DNA of 64,000 nucleotides from the NCBI RefSeq assembly GCF_000407505.1, contig NZ_ASWE01000002.1:620001-684000 (forward strand). The letters are read 5' to 3'. This DNA comes from Enterococcus phoeniculicola ATCC BAA-412 (lineage in GTDB: Bacteria > Bacillota > Bacilli > Lactobacillales > Enterococcaceae). Made by a program: the position numbers and the translations under genes. The notes beneath the pieces are model-generated. The model was not told where the DNA came from, ran no database searches, and was given only the letters and a program-made list of their open reading frames with translations. Below are positions 28,234 to 37,473 of the stretch, one piece after another. Each line of letters starts with the position of its first letter. The first letter of the stretch is position 1.

Positions 28234-28520
28234 GAGGGAAGATGGGACATAACTAATCAAGTTACACCCCGCCCTCGCAAAATCTTAATAAAGGTTAGGA
28301 AGAGAAGCAACTCATCTTCATCATGTGTTGAGAGCGAAAGCAAGCTGAAATTGCAATGATACACTTCTTCTGAAGGAAAAAGATGTAGAGATATATCTAC
28401 TCGGTTCTAAAGATTTTAGAAGCAATCTTCATGAATGCCTTCTTATTATTGTAAATCAAGGAAGTTTCACTTCCGATAATGAGCAGTACCTACTTGGTTC
28501 TAGAGGCCGAACAATTTTAT
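28234..28520. repeat. Intergenic repeat, copy B
   Basis: Headed by ATGGGACATAACT..AGTTACACCCC, then CAAAATCTTAATAAAGGTT and a tail sharing AGATGTAGAGAT and GTTTCACTTCCGAT with copy A. It occupies the gap between dapL and the DUF1266 gene; no gene is seen in it. Confidence 0.65.
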
Positions 28521-28526
28521 CTGATG

Positions 28527-29246
28527 TCAGGTTAAAATTTTAGTAAGCTTATACTTTTTCCAAACTGACTCTTCTTTACCATAGAGAAGATCCTCTACAG
28601 GGTATTTGATATCTGACAAATCACCAGAATAACATAGGATACGTCCTAAAATGAAGGAGGCACTGTATTCTTCCCAGCTAGTAAAGGATTGTTTTTTTAG
28701 AATAGGTGTCACTCGTTCTTTTAATAAAGTAAAGGCCTTCTCTTCTGTGATATAACCGATATGTGCAGAAATTCTGATCAAAAATGCAGCTCGTTCAATA
28801 TCCCATGCAGAAAGTGTTTGACAGGTTTCAAAAAACGCTACAGGTATTTTTCCAATAATACCAACATCTTCAATTAGTTGATTATATTTTTTATAAGGTT
28901 TGCCTATACGTATATTATCAATTAATTGATTGCTGTCTTTTGCATCTCCTCCGTTTTCAAGTAAAAAGTTTAACTGATAAAAAAGAGAGGCCTTGTCAGC
29001 AATCGACCATTGTTGCATTAGAATTTGTTGATATTGTTCTTTTGGTGCACGTAATTTCATAATTGAGCTTGTAGATTCGTTTGTTTCAATCAAAATTGCT
29101 CCTAAAGTAAGATATTTTTGCATTTTAGGATTTACTTGATTATCTTTTAGAAATATTAGTCGTTTCTGTTTATTCTGTATGTAAGAATGAATAAATAGTA
29201 TAGATAAAATCCCCACTATACCAGTAAGTATTAATAGAATTTTCAT
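28527..29246 (-). CDS. Membrane-anchored DUF1266 protein
   Basis: 239 residues from the ATG at 29246, with GGGGA upstream; a TTG at 29258 would add four residues. One N-terminal helix (ILLILTGIVGILSILFIHSYI) precedes a helical cytoplasmic domain. The stretch AWDIERAAFLIRISAHIGYI..TSWEEYSASFILGR has the DUF1266 pattern (aWD..Ra....GyI....sW.ey...Gr). The function is unknown; DUF1266 proteins often lie near polymorphic toxin or secretion genes. Last gene of the block led by the HTH-TPR regulator. Confidence 0.7.
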   Translation of the reverse strand: MKILLILTGIVGILSILFIHSYIQNKQKRLIFLKDNQVNPKMQKYLTLGAILIETNESTSSIMKLRAPKEQYQQILMQQWSIADKASLFYQLNFLLENGGDAKDSNQLIDNIRIGKPYKKYNQLIEDVGIIGKIPVAFFETCQTLSAWDIERAAFLIRISAHIGYITEEKAFTLLKERVTPILKKQSFTSWEEYSASFILGRILCYSGDLSDIKYPVEDLLYGKEESVWKKYKLTKILT

Positions 29247-29273
29247 TATATTCCCCAATTAATATCGAAATCG

Positions 29274-29495
29274 TTAAAAACTACGTTCTATAAGCTGAAC
29301 TAAATCTTCATAGGTTTGACCGGTAAAAATCGCATAAAAAGCAATTACAAGAACAATTGCAGCTGCAATTAACTGGACGGGTCGTATAACAATGCCATGT
29401 CCATTTTTTTTATTTTTTTGATAGCGATAAGCTTGTCCAGCTATTATTGTAAAACTGCCAATTGCTAATAGATAAGTTAAGATTTCAGGTGTCAT
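29274..29495 (-). CDS. Small two-helix membrane protein, unknown
   Basis: 73 residues. Hydrophobic helices at about 5-23 and 39-60 flank a basic loop (YRYQKNKKNGHG). No family recognised. It lies 16 nt after the 175-residue gene and about 27 nt before the DUF1266 gene, so all are probably one transcript. Confidence 0.65.
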   Translation of the reverse strand: MTPEILTYLLAIGSFTIIAGQAYRYQKNKKNGHGIVIRPVQLIAAAIVLVIAFYAIFTGQTYEDLVQLIERSF

Positions 29496-29511
29496 ATTAG
29501 TTTTTTTCTCC

Positions 29512-30039
29512 TTAATTTGATAAAGTTTTTAAATTGAATTGTGCTCTTAATTGATTGCAATCATCTACTTGAGAGTAATGAATACCGTAGTCATTTTCAT
29601 AGGTAATATCTACTCCTTGTGTTTGTACACGATACCTTATTTTATTCGCTTCTTTAAACAAATAATTCGTATTTATTCCTTCTATATCCACTGCCTCTAT
29701 TTGATTTTTTGTATAAAATCCTAAACTAGCAGCTTCACCAGATTTTGGGTTATAGGAAATTAATTCAATTTCCTCCGTACTCTTATCAAAAAGAATTACA
29801 TAAGAATAATAGGTTGTTTTTTTTTTGATAAGTGTTACTTGTTTTGTATAATGTCCATTTACAAAAATCTTGTTGTCCAAATCTTTTTGAGCTATTTGAA
29901 CAATACCAGAAACTACTTCTTTTAATCGATTGTCTTCCTTTTGTTTTTCACCAGAATAGTCTTGGTGATAAGCTTTATTTCTTTGATAGAGAAAGAAACA
30001 AGCAATAGGAACAAAAATTATAATGATTAGAAAATACAT
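29512..30039 (-). CDS. Membrane-anchored protein of unknown function
   Basis: 175 residues. One N-terminal helix (LIIIIFVPIACFFLY), a charged linker, then a beta-rich domain (FVNGHYTKQVTLIKKKTTYYSYVILF..) that I do not recognise. Nine nt downstream of the HTH-TPR regulator stop. Apart from the anchor there is no signal sequence, so the domain is probably cytoplasmic. Confidence 0.65.
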   Translation of the reverse strand: MYFLIIIIFVPIACFFLYQRNKAYHQDYSGEKQKEDNRLKEVVSGIVQIAQKDLDNKIFVNGHYTKQVTLIKKKTTYYSYVILFDKSTEEIELISYNPKSGEAASLGFYTKNQIEAVDIEGINTNYLFKEANKIRYRVQTQGVDITYENDYGIHYSQVDDCNQLRAQFNLKTLSN

Positions 30040-30048
30040 ATTTTCTCC

Positions 30049-31296
30049 TTAACTTTGTAGCAAATGAATAATTTTTTTGTTGTATTTATTTGCCTGTTTA
30101 TATTTTTTTTGTTTTTCTTCAATTTTTGCCATCAGCAGATAAAGTGGCATAAGGAACACTCGTTGTCGCTTTTTTTCAAAGTAGAATAAACTGTCTTCTG
30201 CTAACAGTTTTGCATCATCTAAAAAATTCTTCTTATAAAGAACTAGAGCATGGAAAATGTTTACTTGCATTTGCTGATCTTCTGTCAATAATTGCTCATT
30301 TATTAATCCTAGACGTTTTTGTAGTTTTGCCCATCTCTTTTGTGAAGCAAATATTCCACAAAAGTAAATGCTCTGTAGATTTTCATCTTTAACATACAGT
30401 GAATCAAGTTGATTAAGAAGGTCGATTGCTTTTTTGTATTCTTTTTTTTGCAGTAATATTACATATTGATAATGGATAAGTGACAAGTAGTCTTTCTTTT
30501 TATTATCAGAGAATTTAATATATGTTTGAGCAAAAATGGACAATTTCCAAGCTTCATCATAGTGCCTGAGCTGGAATGATAAACGACAATCTGCTAAATA
30601 AAGCTTTGAAAAATATTCCTTTTTCTTCATGTGATTGGCCACTCTAAACAAGCTATCTAGTTTTTTTTTTGCCTCACTGTATTGTTCTAATAATCCTAAT
30701 ATTTCTATATACAGTACTTGTAACGGTAAGAAACAAGAAATATCATTAGAGACAAGCTCTAGCAATCTTGTTAGGTATTCCAGAGTAAGTGTATAATGAA
30801 ATTGACCTTCATTGGATAAAATTTGAAAATAGAGAATAGCTTTTTGTATTAATGGATTCTCCATCAACTCTTCATCATTTGCAAAAACGGGTAGATAAAA
30901 AGAGAGATAGTTGTCCACTATTCTATGATAATTCGACATGTCTTCTTCCATATAATAGAAGCAAGCTTTGCAGAGATTTGAAATAAATTCTACATATAAA
31001 GAATTGTCTGTTTCAGGTATAACGGATTCGAAGGATTCTATTCGTTGATTTGAAATAGTTTGTTTAACAAGAATTTCAAGATTACTTTTTTGTGCTTCAG
31101 TAATGGTATTAGCATCTAAAAGGTACTCTGTAGAAACACCTAATCTTGAGGAAAACTGAACGGCGAGATCTTTTGCCAGTTGGTATCTACCTAACAGAAT
31201 ATTTGAAAGATGAGGAACGGTAATCAGACCTTGAACTAGCTCTTTTCGTGATAACTGCTTGGTCGTACAAAGAAAATTTATCCTTTTTCTCAACAT
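30049..31296 (-). CDS. HTH (XRE-type) regulator with TPR-like helical repeats
   Basis: 415 residues from the ATG at 31296; AAGGAGCGG lies seven nt upstream, while the in-frame TTG at 31326 lacks support. The N-terminal HTH (about 1-60: LSRKELVQGLITVPHLSNILLGRYQ, then LGVSTEYLL) is followed by about 350 residues of helical hairpins typical of TPR arrays. This is the layout of RNPP/Rgg-like peptide-responsive regulators; the peptide-binding role is inferred, and no signal-peptide gene was found nearby. It leads a unit with three membrane-anchored proteins. Confidence 0.8.
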   Translation of the reverse strand: MLRKRINFLCTTKQLSRKELVQGLITVPHLSNILLGRYQLAKDLAVQFSSRLGVSTEYLLDANTITEAQKSNLEILVKQTISNQRIESFESVIPETDNSLYVEFISNLCKACFYYMEEDMSNYHRIVDNYLSFYLPVFANDEELMENPLIQKAILYFQILSNEGQFHYTLTLEYLTRLLELVSNDISCFLPLQVLYIEILGLLEQYSEAKKKLDSLFRVANHMKKKEYFSKLYLADCRLSFQLRHYDEAWKLSIFAQTYIKFSDNKKKDYLSLIHYQYVILLQKKEYKKAIDLLNQLDSLYVKDENLQSIYFCGIFASQKRWAKLQKRLGLINEQLLTEDQQMQVNIFHALVLYKKNFLDDAKLLAEDSLFYFEKKRQRVFLMPLYLLMAKIEEKQKKYKQANKYNKKIIHLLQS

Positions 31297-31384
31297 AACT
31301 ATTCCGCTCCTTAGTAATTTTTGCATTTTGGGGATTCAAGAACTACTAGATTGCTAAAATAATAATTTATGCAAGAATAAATAA

Positions 31385-31393
31385 ATTATAGCA
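31385..31393 (-). promoter_or_regulatory. Extended -10 element before the HTH-TPR regulator
   Basis: On the minus strand TGC-TATAAT lies about 90 nt upstream of the start codon. No clear -35 is seen; the TG extension may compensate. Confidence 0.45.
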
Positions 31394-31488
31394 TAGCTAG
31401 TGAAAAAAATTGTCTCTCCATTATAACTACAATAATTTTAGGTGAATATTTTTTTAATGAATTTTTATTAAAATAACTTTTGTGATAT

Positions 31489-31518
31489 ACAAAAAAACCG
31501 AAGGCATCTGCCTCCGGG
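31489..31518 (-). terminator. Terminator of dapH
   Basis: On the minus strand CGGAGGC..GCCTTCGG forms a stem followed by a T-run, about 45 nt beyond the dapH stop. Confidence 0.75.
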
Positions 31519-31545
31519 AAACTATTATCTATTGAAGAAAAAATA

Positions 31546-31559
31546 TTCAGTTATTGAGT
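31546..31559. repeat. 14-bp direct repeat, right copy
   Basis: TTCAGTTATTGAGT, immediately beyond the dapH stop codon; identical to 28215-28228. Confidence 0.45.
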
Positions 31560-31560
31560 A

Positions 31561-32262
31561 TTATAAGTTACGTAACTCTTCCATCATACTAGTTTTGCCT
31601 TTTGTTTGTTCATCAATATCTTTTATTTTTCTAGCTGGTACACCAGCTACTACTGTATAAGGAGCAACATCATGAACAACCACTGCACCAGCTGCAACTA
31701 CTGCGCCCTTACCAATTCGAATTCCTTCTAATACAACTGCATTTGCGCCAATTAATACATCGTCTTCTACTACAACAGGATTTGCACTAGGTGGTTCAAT
31801 GACACCTGCTAAGACAGTTCCTGCCCCTATATGGCAGTTTTTTCCTGTAATAGCACGTCCCCCTAATACAGCGCCCATATCTATCATGGTTCCTTCACCA
31901 ACAACTGCACCGATGTTAATAATGGCGCCCATCATAATCACTGCATGATCGCCTATCTCAACTTGTTCGCGAATAATCGCCCCAGGTTCAATTCGTGCAT
32001 TCAGCTCTTTTTTGTCCAATAGCGCAATTGCTGAATTACGCATGTCATTTTCTACAACGTAATCACTAATAAGTGAACTATTTTCTTCTAGGAATGGCTT
32101 GATGACCTCCCATTCACCAAAGAGCGTTCCGGTTTTACAATTTGTAAATGAGCGTATATCATCTGGATAGATCAGCTCTTTTAAGTTTCCTTTTATTGTC
32201 ACTTTTACGGGTGTTCGTTTTTTTGCATTTCCAATATGACGAATAATCTCATGTGCGTCCAT
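31561..32262 (-). CDS. dapH: Tetrahydrodipicolinate N-acetyltransferase
   Basis: 233 residues. An N-terminal helical/alpha-beta part (about 1-90) precedes a left-handed beta helix of hexapeptide repeats ([34 protein letters not shown].. and [25 protein letters not shown]). It acetylates tetrahydrodipicolinate with acetyl-CoA in the acetylase route to diaminopimelate and lysine. The product is later deacetylated by DapL, encoded 3.5 kb away. Confidence 0.95.
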   Translation of the reverse strand: MDAHEIIRHIGNAKKRTPVKVTIKGNLKELIYPDDIRSFTNCKTGTLFGEWEVIKPFLEENSSLISDYVVENDMRNSAIALLDKKELNARIEPGAIIREQVEIGDHAVIMMGAIINIGAVVGEGTMIDMGAVLGGRAITGKNCHIGAGTVLAGVIEPPSANPVVVEDDVLIGANAVVLEGIRIGKGAVVAAGAVVVHDVAPYTVVAGVPARKIKDIDEQTKGKTSMMEELRNL

Positions 32263-32336
32263 CGTTCACGCCCTTTCTTCTATTATAAAATTAAGCGTAT
32301 CAAAAAATAAGAAGAATGTGAAGTGATAGGAAATAA

Positions 32337-32834
32337 TTACACAATTTTTTGTTTTTCTAAAATAGGATCTGTCTTTGATAGAAGTAAGTTTCGGCGTTCT
32401 AATTCATGAGACATATGATTCACTGCTTTTAAAATTTCTTTTCTTGTAATGATTCCTTTAAAAATTTGCTGATCATCTACAACTGGAAGAAAAGGTAAGT
32501 CTACCAATAAATGTAGCACCTCTTCTAAATCCCAATTCTCCGATACAACAGAGACATGTGTCTGCATGACGTCAGCTACTGTGAGTCCGTTTAGTTTTTC
32601 CATATCGATTTCTTTTAAATCAATCATTTTTTCAACAACTTCAGATAAACTGACTAATCCAACAAATCGATCCCCTTTATCTAAGACAGGGATTTTACTA
32701 TAGCCAACTTTCGTTAACACCAGTAAGCAGTGATCTAATGGATTTTGATACATAACATTTGCAACATTCTTTGCTGGAATTAAAAAGGTTTCTTGATTTT
32801 CTAGTAACAATTCTTTTACCGTAGGTCCAATCAT
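32337..32834 (-). CDS. cbpB: CBS-domain protein, CbpB/DarB-like
   Basis: 165 residues with two CBS domains: the first includes YSKIPVLDKGDRFVGLVSLSEV, the second the PFLPVVDDQQIFKGIITRKEIL segment. Bacillus DarB (YkuL) and Listeria CbpB bind c-di-AMP and modulate the (p)ppGpp synthetase Rel or pyruvate carboxylase; they are encoded near dapH, as here. Ligand binding is inferred from family and position. Confidence 0.82.
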   Translation of the reverse strand: MIGPTVKELLLENQETFLIPAKNVANVMYQNPLDHCLLVLTKVGYSKIPVLDKGDRFVGLVSLSEVVEKMIDLKEIDMEKLNGLTVADVMQTHVSVVSENWDLEEVLHLLVDLPFLPVVDDQQIFKGIITRKEILKAVNHMSHELERRNLLLSKTDPILEKQKIV

Positions 32835-32972
32835 TCGATTGCCTCCATTTCAGTTTCAATCAACAATTCTATTTTACCGAAAACATGGGTGGATATGCTG
32901 TAAAGTTCGAAATTATTGAAAATCTTATTACTTTTTTAATGAGTAAAGATAGTCTTTTAAAGGCTCATTTAT

Positions 32973-33497
32973 CTATTCTCTAGTTAATTTAGGAAATGAA
33001 AAATGAAGCTCCTCTACTGGATGATGCGCACGATTATAATACTGTACATCAAATGCATCAGGCGTACTGTCAATCACTGCATAAGAAGGAATTTGAATTG
33101 GTCCACGAGGCTGTGAAATACTTCCCGGATTTAAATAAAGTATTTCATCTACAACCTCACAACCGATTTGATGAGTATGCCCAAATAAACTGATTGTTGC
33201 ATTGGATTCTTTTGCTTCTATGGAAAGTTGAGTTAATCCAAAGCGAACATTTGACAGATGACCGTGTGTGATATAGACAATATCCTGTTGCGTACTGATT
33301 GTTTGTCGTTCCAGAAAATCTCCGCCATAATCACAGTTTCCGCGCACAACAATAAACGTATCCCAAAGCTTGTCATGACTATCTAGTTCTGAATCCCCAC
33401 AATGAAAAAAATAGTCCATTTTTTCTTTATACCGTTCAACTAGATCAAGAAGAATTTGACGATCTCCATGATTATCACTTACTACTAAATACTTCAT
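32973..33497 (-). CDS. YfcE/YsnB-type metallophosphoesterase
   Basis: 174 residues. Metal motifs: DNHG (8-11), HCGDSE, VRGNCD, THGH and FGHTHQ, ending with a NPGSISQPRG segment. Mn-dependent phosphodiesterases of this class have broad in vitro activity. It lies 3 nt after rph-rdgB, matching the Bacillus rph-rdgB-ysnB order. Confidence 0.9.
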   Translation of the reverse strand: MKYLVVSDNHGDRQILLDLVERYKEKMDYFFHCGDSELDSHDKLWDTFIVVRGNCDYGGDFLERQTISTQQDIVYITHGHLSNVRFGLTQLSIEAKESNATISLFGHTHQIGCEVVDEILYLNPGSISQPRGPIQIPSYAVIDSTPDAFDVQYYNRAHHPVEELHFSFPKLTRE

Positions 33498-33500
33498 CTA

Positions 33501-34844
33501 TTATGCCTCCAACCATTCTTTCCATTGTTTTTTTAATTTTTCCATTGCAAGCCCTCTATGACTTTGCTTGTTTTTTTCAGAAGGGTCAAGCTCTGCTGCA
33601 GTTTTTTCAAGTCCATCTACAATAAATAGTGGATCATAGCCAAAGCCTTGATCGCCACGTGGGATACGACCAATCCTTCCAGGCCATTCTGCTTCCACAA
33701 CAAGACTCTCTTTTTTTGGCGCTGCAAACACTAATGTGCAGTGAAACTGTGCTTTTCTATTCTCATCTTCAACATCAGTAAGTTCATGGAGAAGCTTGGC
33801 ATTATTTGCCGCATCGCTAGTTGGTTCCCCTGCAAATCGAGCTGAATAAATTCCTGGCATGCCGCCTAAAGCATCTACTTTTAATCCTGAGTCATCTGCT
33901 AAAACAGGTTGTTGAATGAGTTGAGCAATAGTTTCTGCTTTTAAACGCGCATTCTCTTCAAAGGTTTTTCCAGTTTCTTCAATATCAGGTAACTCGGGAT
34001 AATCTAATAATGTTTTAATCGTATAGCCAGACGGAGCAAATAAAGAAGCGAATTCCTTTGCTTTACCAGGATTTCTGGTAGCGATGACTAAAGTATTTTC
34101 TGGTATTGCTACTGAAACAGGTTCAGACGCCAACAGCGCTTCTTTTTGATAGGCAATGAGGTCCTCTATCGCGCCCTTGCCGTAATAGAGCATCGTATTT
34201 AATTCTTCTCCACTAAATGTTGCCTCTTCACCAGTCCCTTGAATTTCCACAAACTGACCAGATTCGGTCATGACAAGATTCATATCGACAAATGCAGTCG
34301 AATCCTCCACATAATCTAAATCAGCTACACATGAGCCATCAGGTAAAATTCCTACGCTAACTGCTGCAAGGTGCTCTTTTATAGGATCTTCTTCCAATTG
34401 GTTTGTTTGGAGCAAGCGATTGATTGCTAATTTTAATGCAACAAATCCGCCAGTGATACTAGCAGTGCGTGTTCCGCCATCTGCTTGAATCACATCACAA
34501 TCAATCACAATACTTCGCTCGCCTAATTTTTCTAAATCAATCACTGCACGAAGCGCACGACCGATTAATCGTTGAATTTCCATTGTTCGACCGCTTAGTT
34601 TTCCTTTTGCACTCTCACGTCGATTACGTGTATTTGTGGCTCTAGGCAACATACTGTATTCCGCTGTTACCCATCCGCTTCCTCCACCACGTAAAAATGG
34701 CGGAACAGACTCTTCAACGGTAGCAGAGCAGATTACTTTAGTATCGCCAAATGAAATGAGTACAGAGCCTTCAGGATGTTTAAATACATTGGTTTGTATA
34801 GTAATCTTTCGTAATTCTCGTTCGCTTCTTCTATCGTGACGCAT
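33501..34844 (-). CDS. rph: Fusion of ribonuclease PH and XTP/dITP diphosphatase (RdgB)
   Basis: 447 residues in one frame. Residues about 1-240 are RNase PH ([44 protein letters not shown]), which trims tRNA 3' ends by phosphorolysis. Residues about 252-447 are RdgB/HAM1 ([48 protein letters not shown]), which hydrolyses dITP/XTP. Separate adjacent genes in Bacillus; the fusion occurs in several Lactobacillales. Overlaps the murI stop by 14 nt, indicating one operon. Confidence 0.96.
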   Translation of the reverse strand: MRHDRRSERELRKITIQTNVFKHPEGSVLISFGDTKVICSATVEESVPPFLRGGGSGWVTAEYSMLPRATNTRNRRESAKGKLSGRTMEIQRLIGRALRAVIDLEKLGERSIVIDCDVIQADGGTRTASITGGFVALKLAINRLLQTNQLEEDPIKEHLAAVSVGILPDGSCVADLDYVEDSTAFVDMNLVMTESGQFVEIQGTGEEATFSGEELNTMLYYGKGAIEDLIAYQKEALLASEPVSVAIPENTLVIATRNPGKAKEFASLFAPSGYTIKTLLDYPELPDIEETGKTFEENARLKAETIAQLIQQPVLADDSGLKVDALGGMPGIYSARFAGEPTSDAANNAKLLHELTDVEDENRKAQFHCTLVFAAPKKESLVVEAEWPGRIGRIPRGDQGFGYDPLFIVDGLEKTAAELDPSEKNKQSHRGLAMEKLKKQWKEWLEA

Positions 34845-35664
34845 AAGTAGTTCCTCCTAACTCTATGTGTGAAACCGAAATCGTAGATAAGTCTAACCAG
34901 CTTTTTGCAATTTCTTCAAACATAGTTGCAGAGCCGGTTGTGTAAAAGTCACAAATTCTTTTCTCTGATTGACGACTTGGACGATTTGCAATGGAAAAAT
35001 AATCCAATAGCATACTTACTTCACTAACTGTTTCTGCACCAGAATCAATTAAGGTAACAGATTGTCCCATCACATTTTGAATAATTGGACGAAGTAACGG
35101 ATAGTGTGTACAACCCAAAATCAGTGTATCTAATTGTTTGTGTTTCAAAGACTGAAGTGTCTCTGCGACAATTTTTTTTGCCACAGAAGAATGAGATTCA
35201 TTACTTTCAACAATCGAAACAAATTTTGGACAGGCTAAACTGGTAACTGTAGTTTGAGGTGCTTTTTGCTTTAGTGCAGTCTCATAAGAACCACTTTTAA
35301 TCGTCCCTAAGGTACCAATTATCCCTATTTTATTATTTTTTGTTGCTTTTAACGCCGCACGAGTCCCAGGTAAAATCACGCCAACTACAGGTATGTCTAA
35401 TGCTTCTTTAATTTCTTCTAATGCGACAGCTGTTGCGGTGTTACATGCTATAACAAGCATTTTAATGTTTCTCTTCATCAAATATCGAGTCATTTCCCAA
35501 GTATATTCAATGACTTGTTCTTCTGGACGAGGACCATATGGACAACGTGCTGTATCACCAACATAAAGTATATTTTCATTTGGTAGTTGTTTTAAGGCTT
35601 CCTTTACAACCGTTAATCCTCCTACGCCAGAATCAATAAAGCCAATTGGCTGATTATTATGCAA
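34831..35664 (-). CDS. murI: Glutamate racemase
   Basis: 277 residues. It makes D-glutamate for peptidoglycan. The catalytic cysteines are Cys74 (VIACNTATA) and Cys185 (LGCTHYPLL), with the N-terminal [13 protein letters not shown]. First gene of the murI, rph-rdgB, phosphodiesterase unit. Confidence 0.96.
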   Translation of the reverse strand: MHNNQPIGFIDSGVGGLTVVKEALKQLPNENILYVGDTARCPYGPRPEEQVIEYTWEMTRYLMKRNIKMLVIACNTATAVALEEIKEALDIPVVGVILPGTRAALKATKNNKIGIIGTLGTIKSGSYETALKQKAPQTTVTSLACPKFVSIVESNESHSSVAKKIVAETLQSLKHKQLDTLILGCTHYPLLRPIIQNVMGQSVTLIDSGAETVSEVSMLLDYFSIANRPSRQSEKRICDFYTTGSATMFEEIAKSWLDLSTISVSHIELGGTTYASR

Positions 35665-35838
35665 AATTCATCCATCCTTTATTAGGAAATGTAAAACAAA
35701 AGTTTCACCCTATCCATTGTCGCCTTTTTGTACATATTTTTCAAGTTTTCTTTTCTTTAGAAAACCTTAAGAAAGCGTTTCATTTTAACCCTTTTTATAA
35801 TCGTGGTATCCTAAAGGAAATGAGAGGAGGAATTTGTT

Positions 35839-36054
35839 ATGCCCGAAAAAGATTTTGAAAAAAAACTCGCAGACATTGCAGAAGAAACCAACCATGGAAA
35901 AGATTTTGAGGAACTAGATAAAGTTGAAAAAGAATTGAATTTAGATGATAAAGATGACGATGATGTACCAAAAGAAGGAAAAGATAAGGATGGAATCAGT
36001 GAATTGCTCCCTCCTATCCCGCCTAAAAACAGTGGCAATGGTTTTCCGTATTAA
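35839..36054 (+). CDS. Small acidic hydrophilic protein, unknown
   Basis: 71 residues, rich in Asp, Glu and Lys (EELDKVEKELNLDDKDDDDVPKEGKDKDG) with a Pro/Gly/Asn-rich end (LLPPIPPKNSGNGFPY). Probably disordered; no signal or transmembrane segment. GAGAGGAGG precedes the ATG, a TATAAT lies about 40 nt upstream, and a strong terminator follows. It is real by gene structure; the function is unknown. Confidence 0.65.
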   Translation: MPEKDFEKKLADIAEETNHGKDFEELDKVEKELNLDDKDDDDVPKEGKDKDGISELLPPIPPKNSGNGFPY

Positions 36055-36129
36055 AAAAGACGATTCAGTTTACGATTCCTTCAAGCATGGAATAAATACT
36101 TGAAGGAATCGGCTGAATCGTCTTTTTTC
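36055..36129 (+). terminator. Long two-part terminator after the acidic protein gene
   Basis: AAAAGACGATTCAG pairs with CTGAATCGTCTTTTTT and an inner CGATTCCTTCAAG pairs with CTTGAAGGAATCG. It probably serves both strands. Confidence 0.85.
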
Positions 36130-36141
36130 TTTGAAGAATAT

Positions 36142-36798
36142 CTAGTAGTTATATTGTCTAGATTCAAGATATTTAGATAACAAAGAAAGTAGGTAACAAA
36201 CCACAAAGTAGAAAAAAGTCATTGCAAGAAACATCGGAATCACGTAATTTGAATTTTGCCCATAAATTATTTTTGCATTATGTGTTAGTTCTGGCAATGA
36301 AATAATTACAGCTAACGAAGTATCTTTAATTAATGAGATTAACTGGCTAACAATTGCTGGAATCATTGATTTAAATGCTTGTGGAAATACAATAGTTGCC
36401 ATTGTCTGGACATAACTTAACCCTGTAGACAAACCAGCCTCCATCTGCCCTTTTGGTACAGCATTCAATCCTGCACGAAAAATTTCAGAGAGCATTGCCG
36501 ATTCAAAAATAGTCAATGCGGCTACGGCTGACCAAAAAATACTTAAACGCACACCAATTTGCGGCAAGGCAAAGTAAGCAAAGAAAATAATAAGAAGCAA
36601 AGGTAAGTTTCTTATTATGTCTGTAATAATTCCAACGATTTTGGAAAAATAAGGAACTTTGGTAAAACGGATAATTCCAATTAGTCCGCCAATAATGAAA
36701 CTGAACACAATAGAAACTAGAGAGACTTCAATGGTAACTAACAGGCCTTCTAGTAAGAAGCGGATATTCATCCACGAAAATGCTTGACTGAAATCCAT
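36142..36798 (-). CDS. Amino-acid ABC transporter permease (second)
   Basis: 218 residues of the HisM/GlnP family, about five membrane helices. The coupling loop is EIFRAGLNAVPKGQMEAGLSTGLSY, contacting the ATPase, with a late VVIVSQLISLIKDTSLA-like segment. Last gene of the four-gene operon. Two different permeases imply a heterodimeric channel. Confidence 0.93.
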   Translation of the reverse strand: MDFSQAFSWMNIRFLLEGLLVTIEVSLVSIVFSFIIGGLIGIIRFTKVPYFSKIVGIITDIIRNLPLLLIIFFAYFALPQIGVRLSIFWSAVAALTIFESAMLSEIFRAGLNAVPKGQMEAGLSTGLSYVQTMATIVFPQAFKSMIPAIVSQLISLIKDTSLAVIISLPELTHNAKIIYGQNSNYVIPMFLAMTFFYFVVCYLLSLLSKYLESRQYNY

Positions 36799-36813
36799 AG
36801 AGGACTCTCCTTT

Positions 36814-37461
36814 CTATGAGCGAATTGCCCAACGTTTTTCTAAATAAACCATTAAGTAAGATAACGGTAAAGTAATGACTAAATAAAATAATCCAACAAT
36901 GATATAAGTATCAAACGTGTTAAATGTCGTACTTGCAATTAGATCGCCTTGATACATTAAGTCAACACCAGCTACCATTGCTAAAATAGAAGAATTTTTT
37001 ACAAGATTGATAAACTGATTTCCTAGAGGAGGCACTACAATTTTAAATGCTTGAGGTAAAACAATGTAGCGCATTGTCTCTGCATAAGTGAACCCAGAAG
37101 ATAAACCTGCCTCTGTTTGTCCTTTTGGAACGGTTTGAATCCCGGAGCGCACCGTTTCTGCAATAAATGCAGAAGTATAGATTGTGAGTCCGATTGTTCC
37201 TGCTTGAAAGCCATCAAAGCTCATCCAGTAAAGAGGAACAACGACGTAAAAAAACATAACAATAATTAATAAAGGAATGTTTCTGAAAAATTCAACGTAT
37301 GCTTTTGCAAAGCCACGAATGAATTTATTACTGGATAATTGAAAAATTGCCATCAGTGTTCCAATGACTAAACTAAAAAATAAGGCCAGCAGGCTTGATA
37401 AAATAGTTACTTTAAACCCTTCAAAAAACATTCCAGAATAGGTCTGAAATAATTGACTCAT
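36814..37461 (-). CDS. Amino-acid ABC transporter permease (first)
   Basis: 215 residues, same family. EAA-type loop AETVRSGIQTVPKGQTEAGLSSGFTY and the NQFINLVKNSSILAMV segment. Fifteen nt upstream of the second permease and 12 nt after the binding-protein gene. Confidence 0.93.
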   Translation of the reverse strand: MSQLFQTYSGMFFEGFKVTILSSLLALFFSLVIGTLMAIFQLSSNKFIRGFAKAYVEFFRNIPLLIIVMFFYVVVPLYWMSFDGFQAGTIGLTIYTSAFIAETVRSGIQTVPKGQTEAGLSSGFTYAETMRYIVLPQAFKIVVPPLGNQFINLVKNSSILAMVAGVDLMYQGDLIASTTFNTFDTYIIVGLFYLVITLPLSYLMVYLEKRWAIRS

Positions 37462-37473
37462 TGTCTCTCCTCC

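Noticed and set aside
31387-31424. 11-codon frame (MERQFFSLAML) on the minus strand upstream of the HTH-TPR regulator, as a signal peptide
   Set aside because: It has no SD and overlaps the extended -10 element of the regulator, so it would not be on that transcript.
35771-35781. GAAAGCGTTTC as a CcpA (cre) site
   Set aside because: It is shorter than the cre palindrome and lacks the outer T and A matches; chance similarity cannot be excluded.
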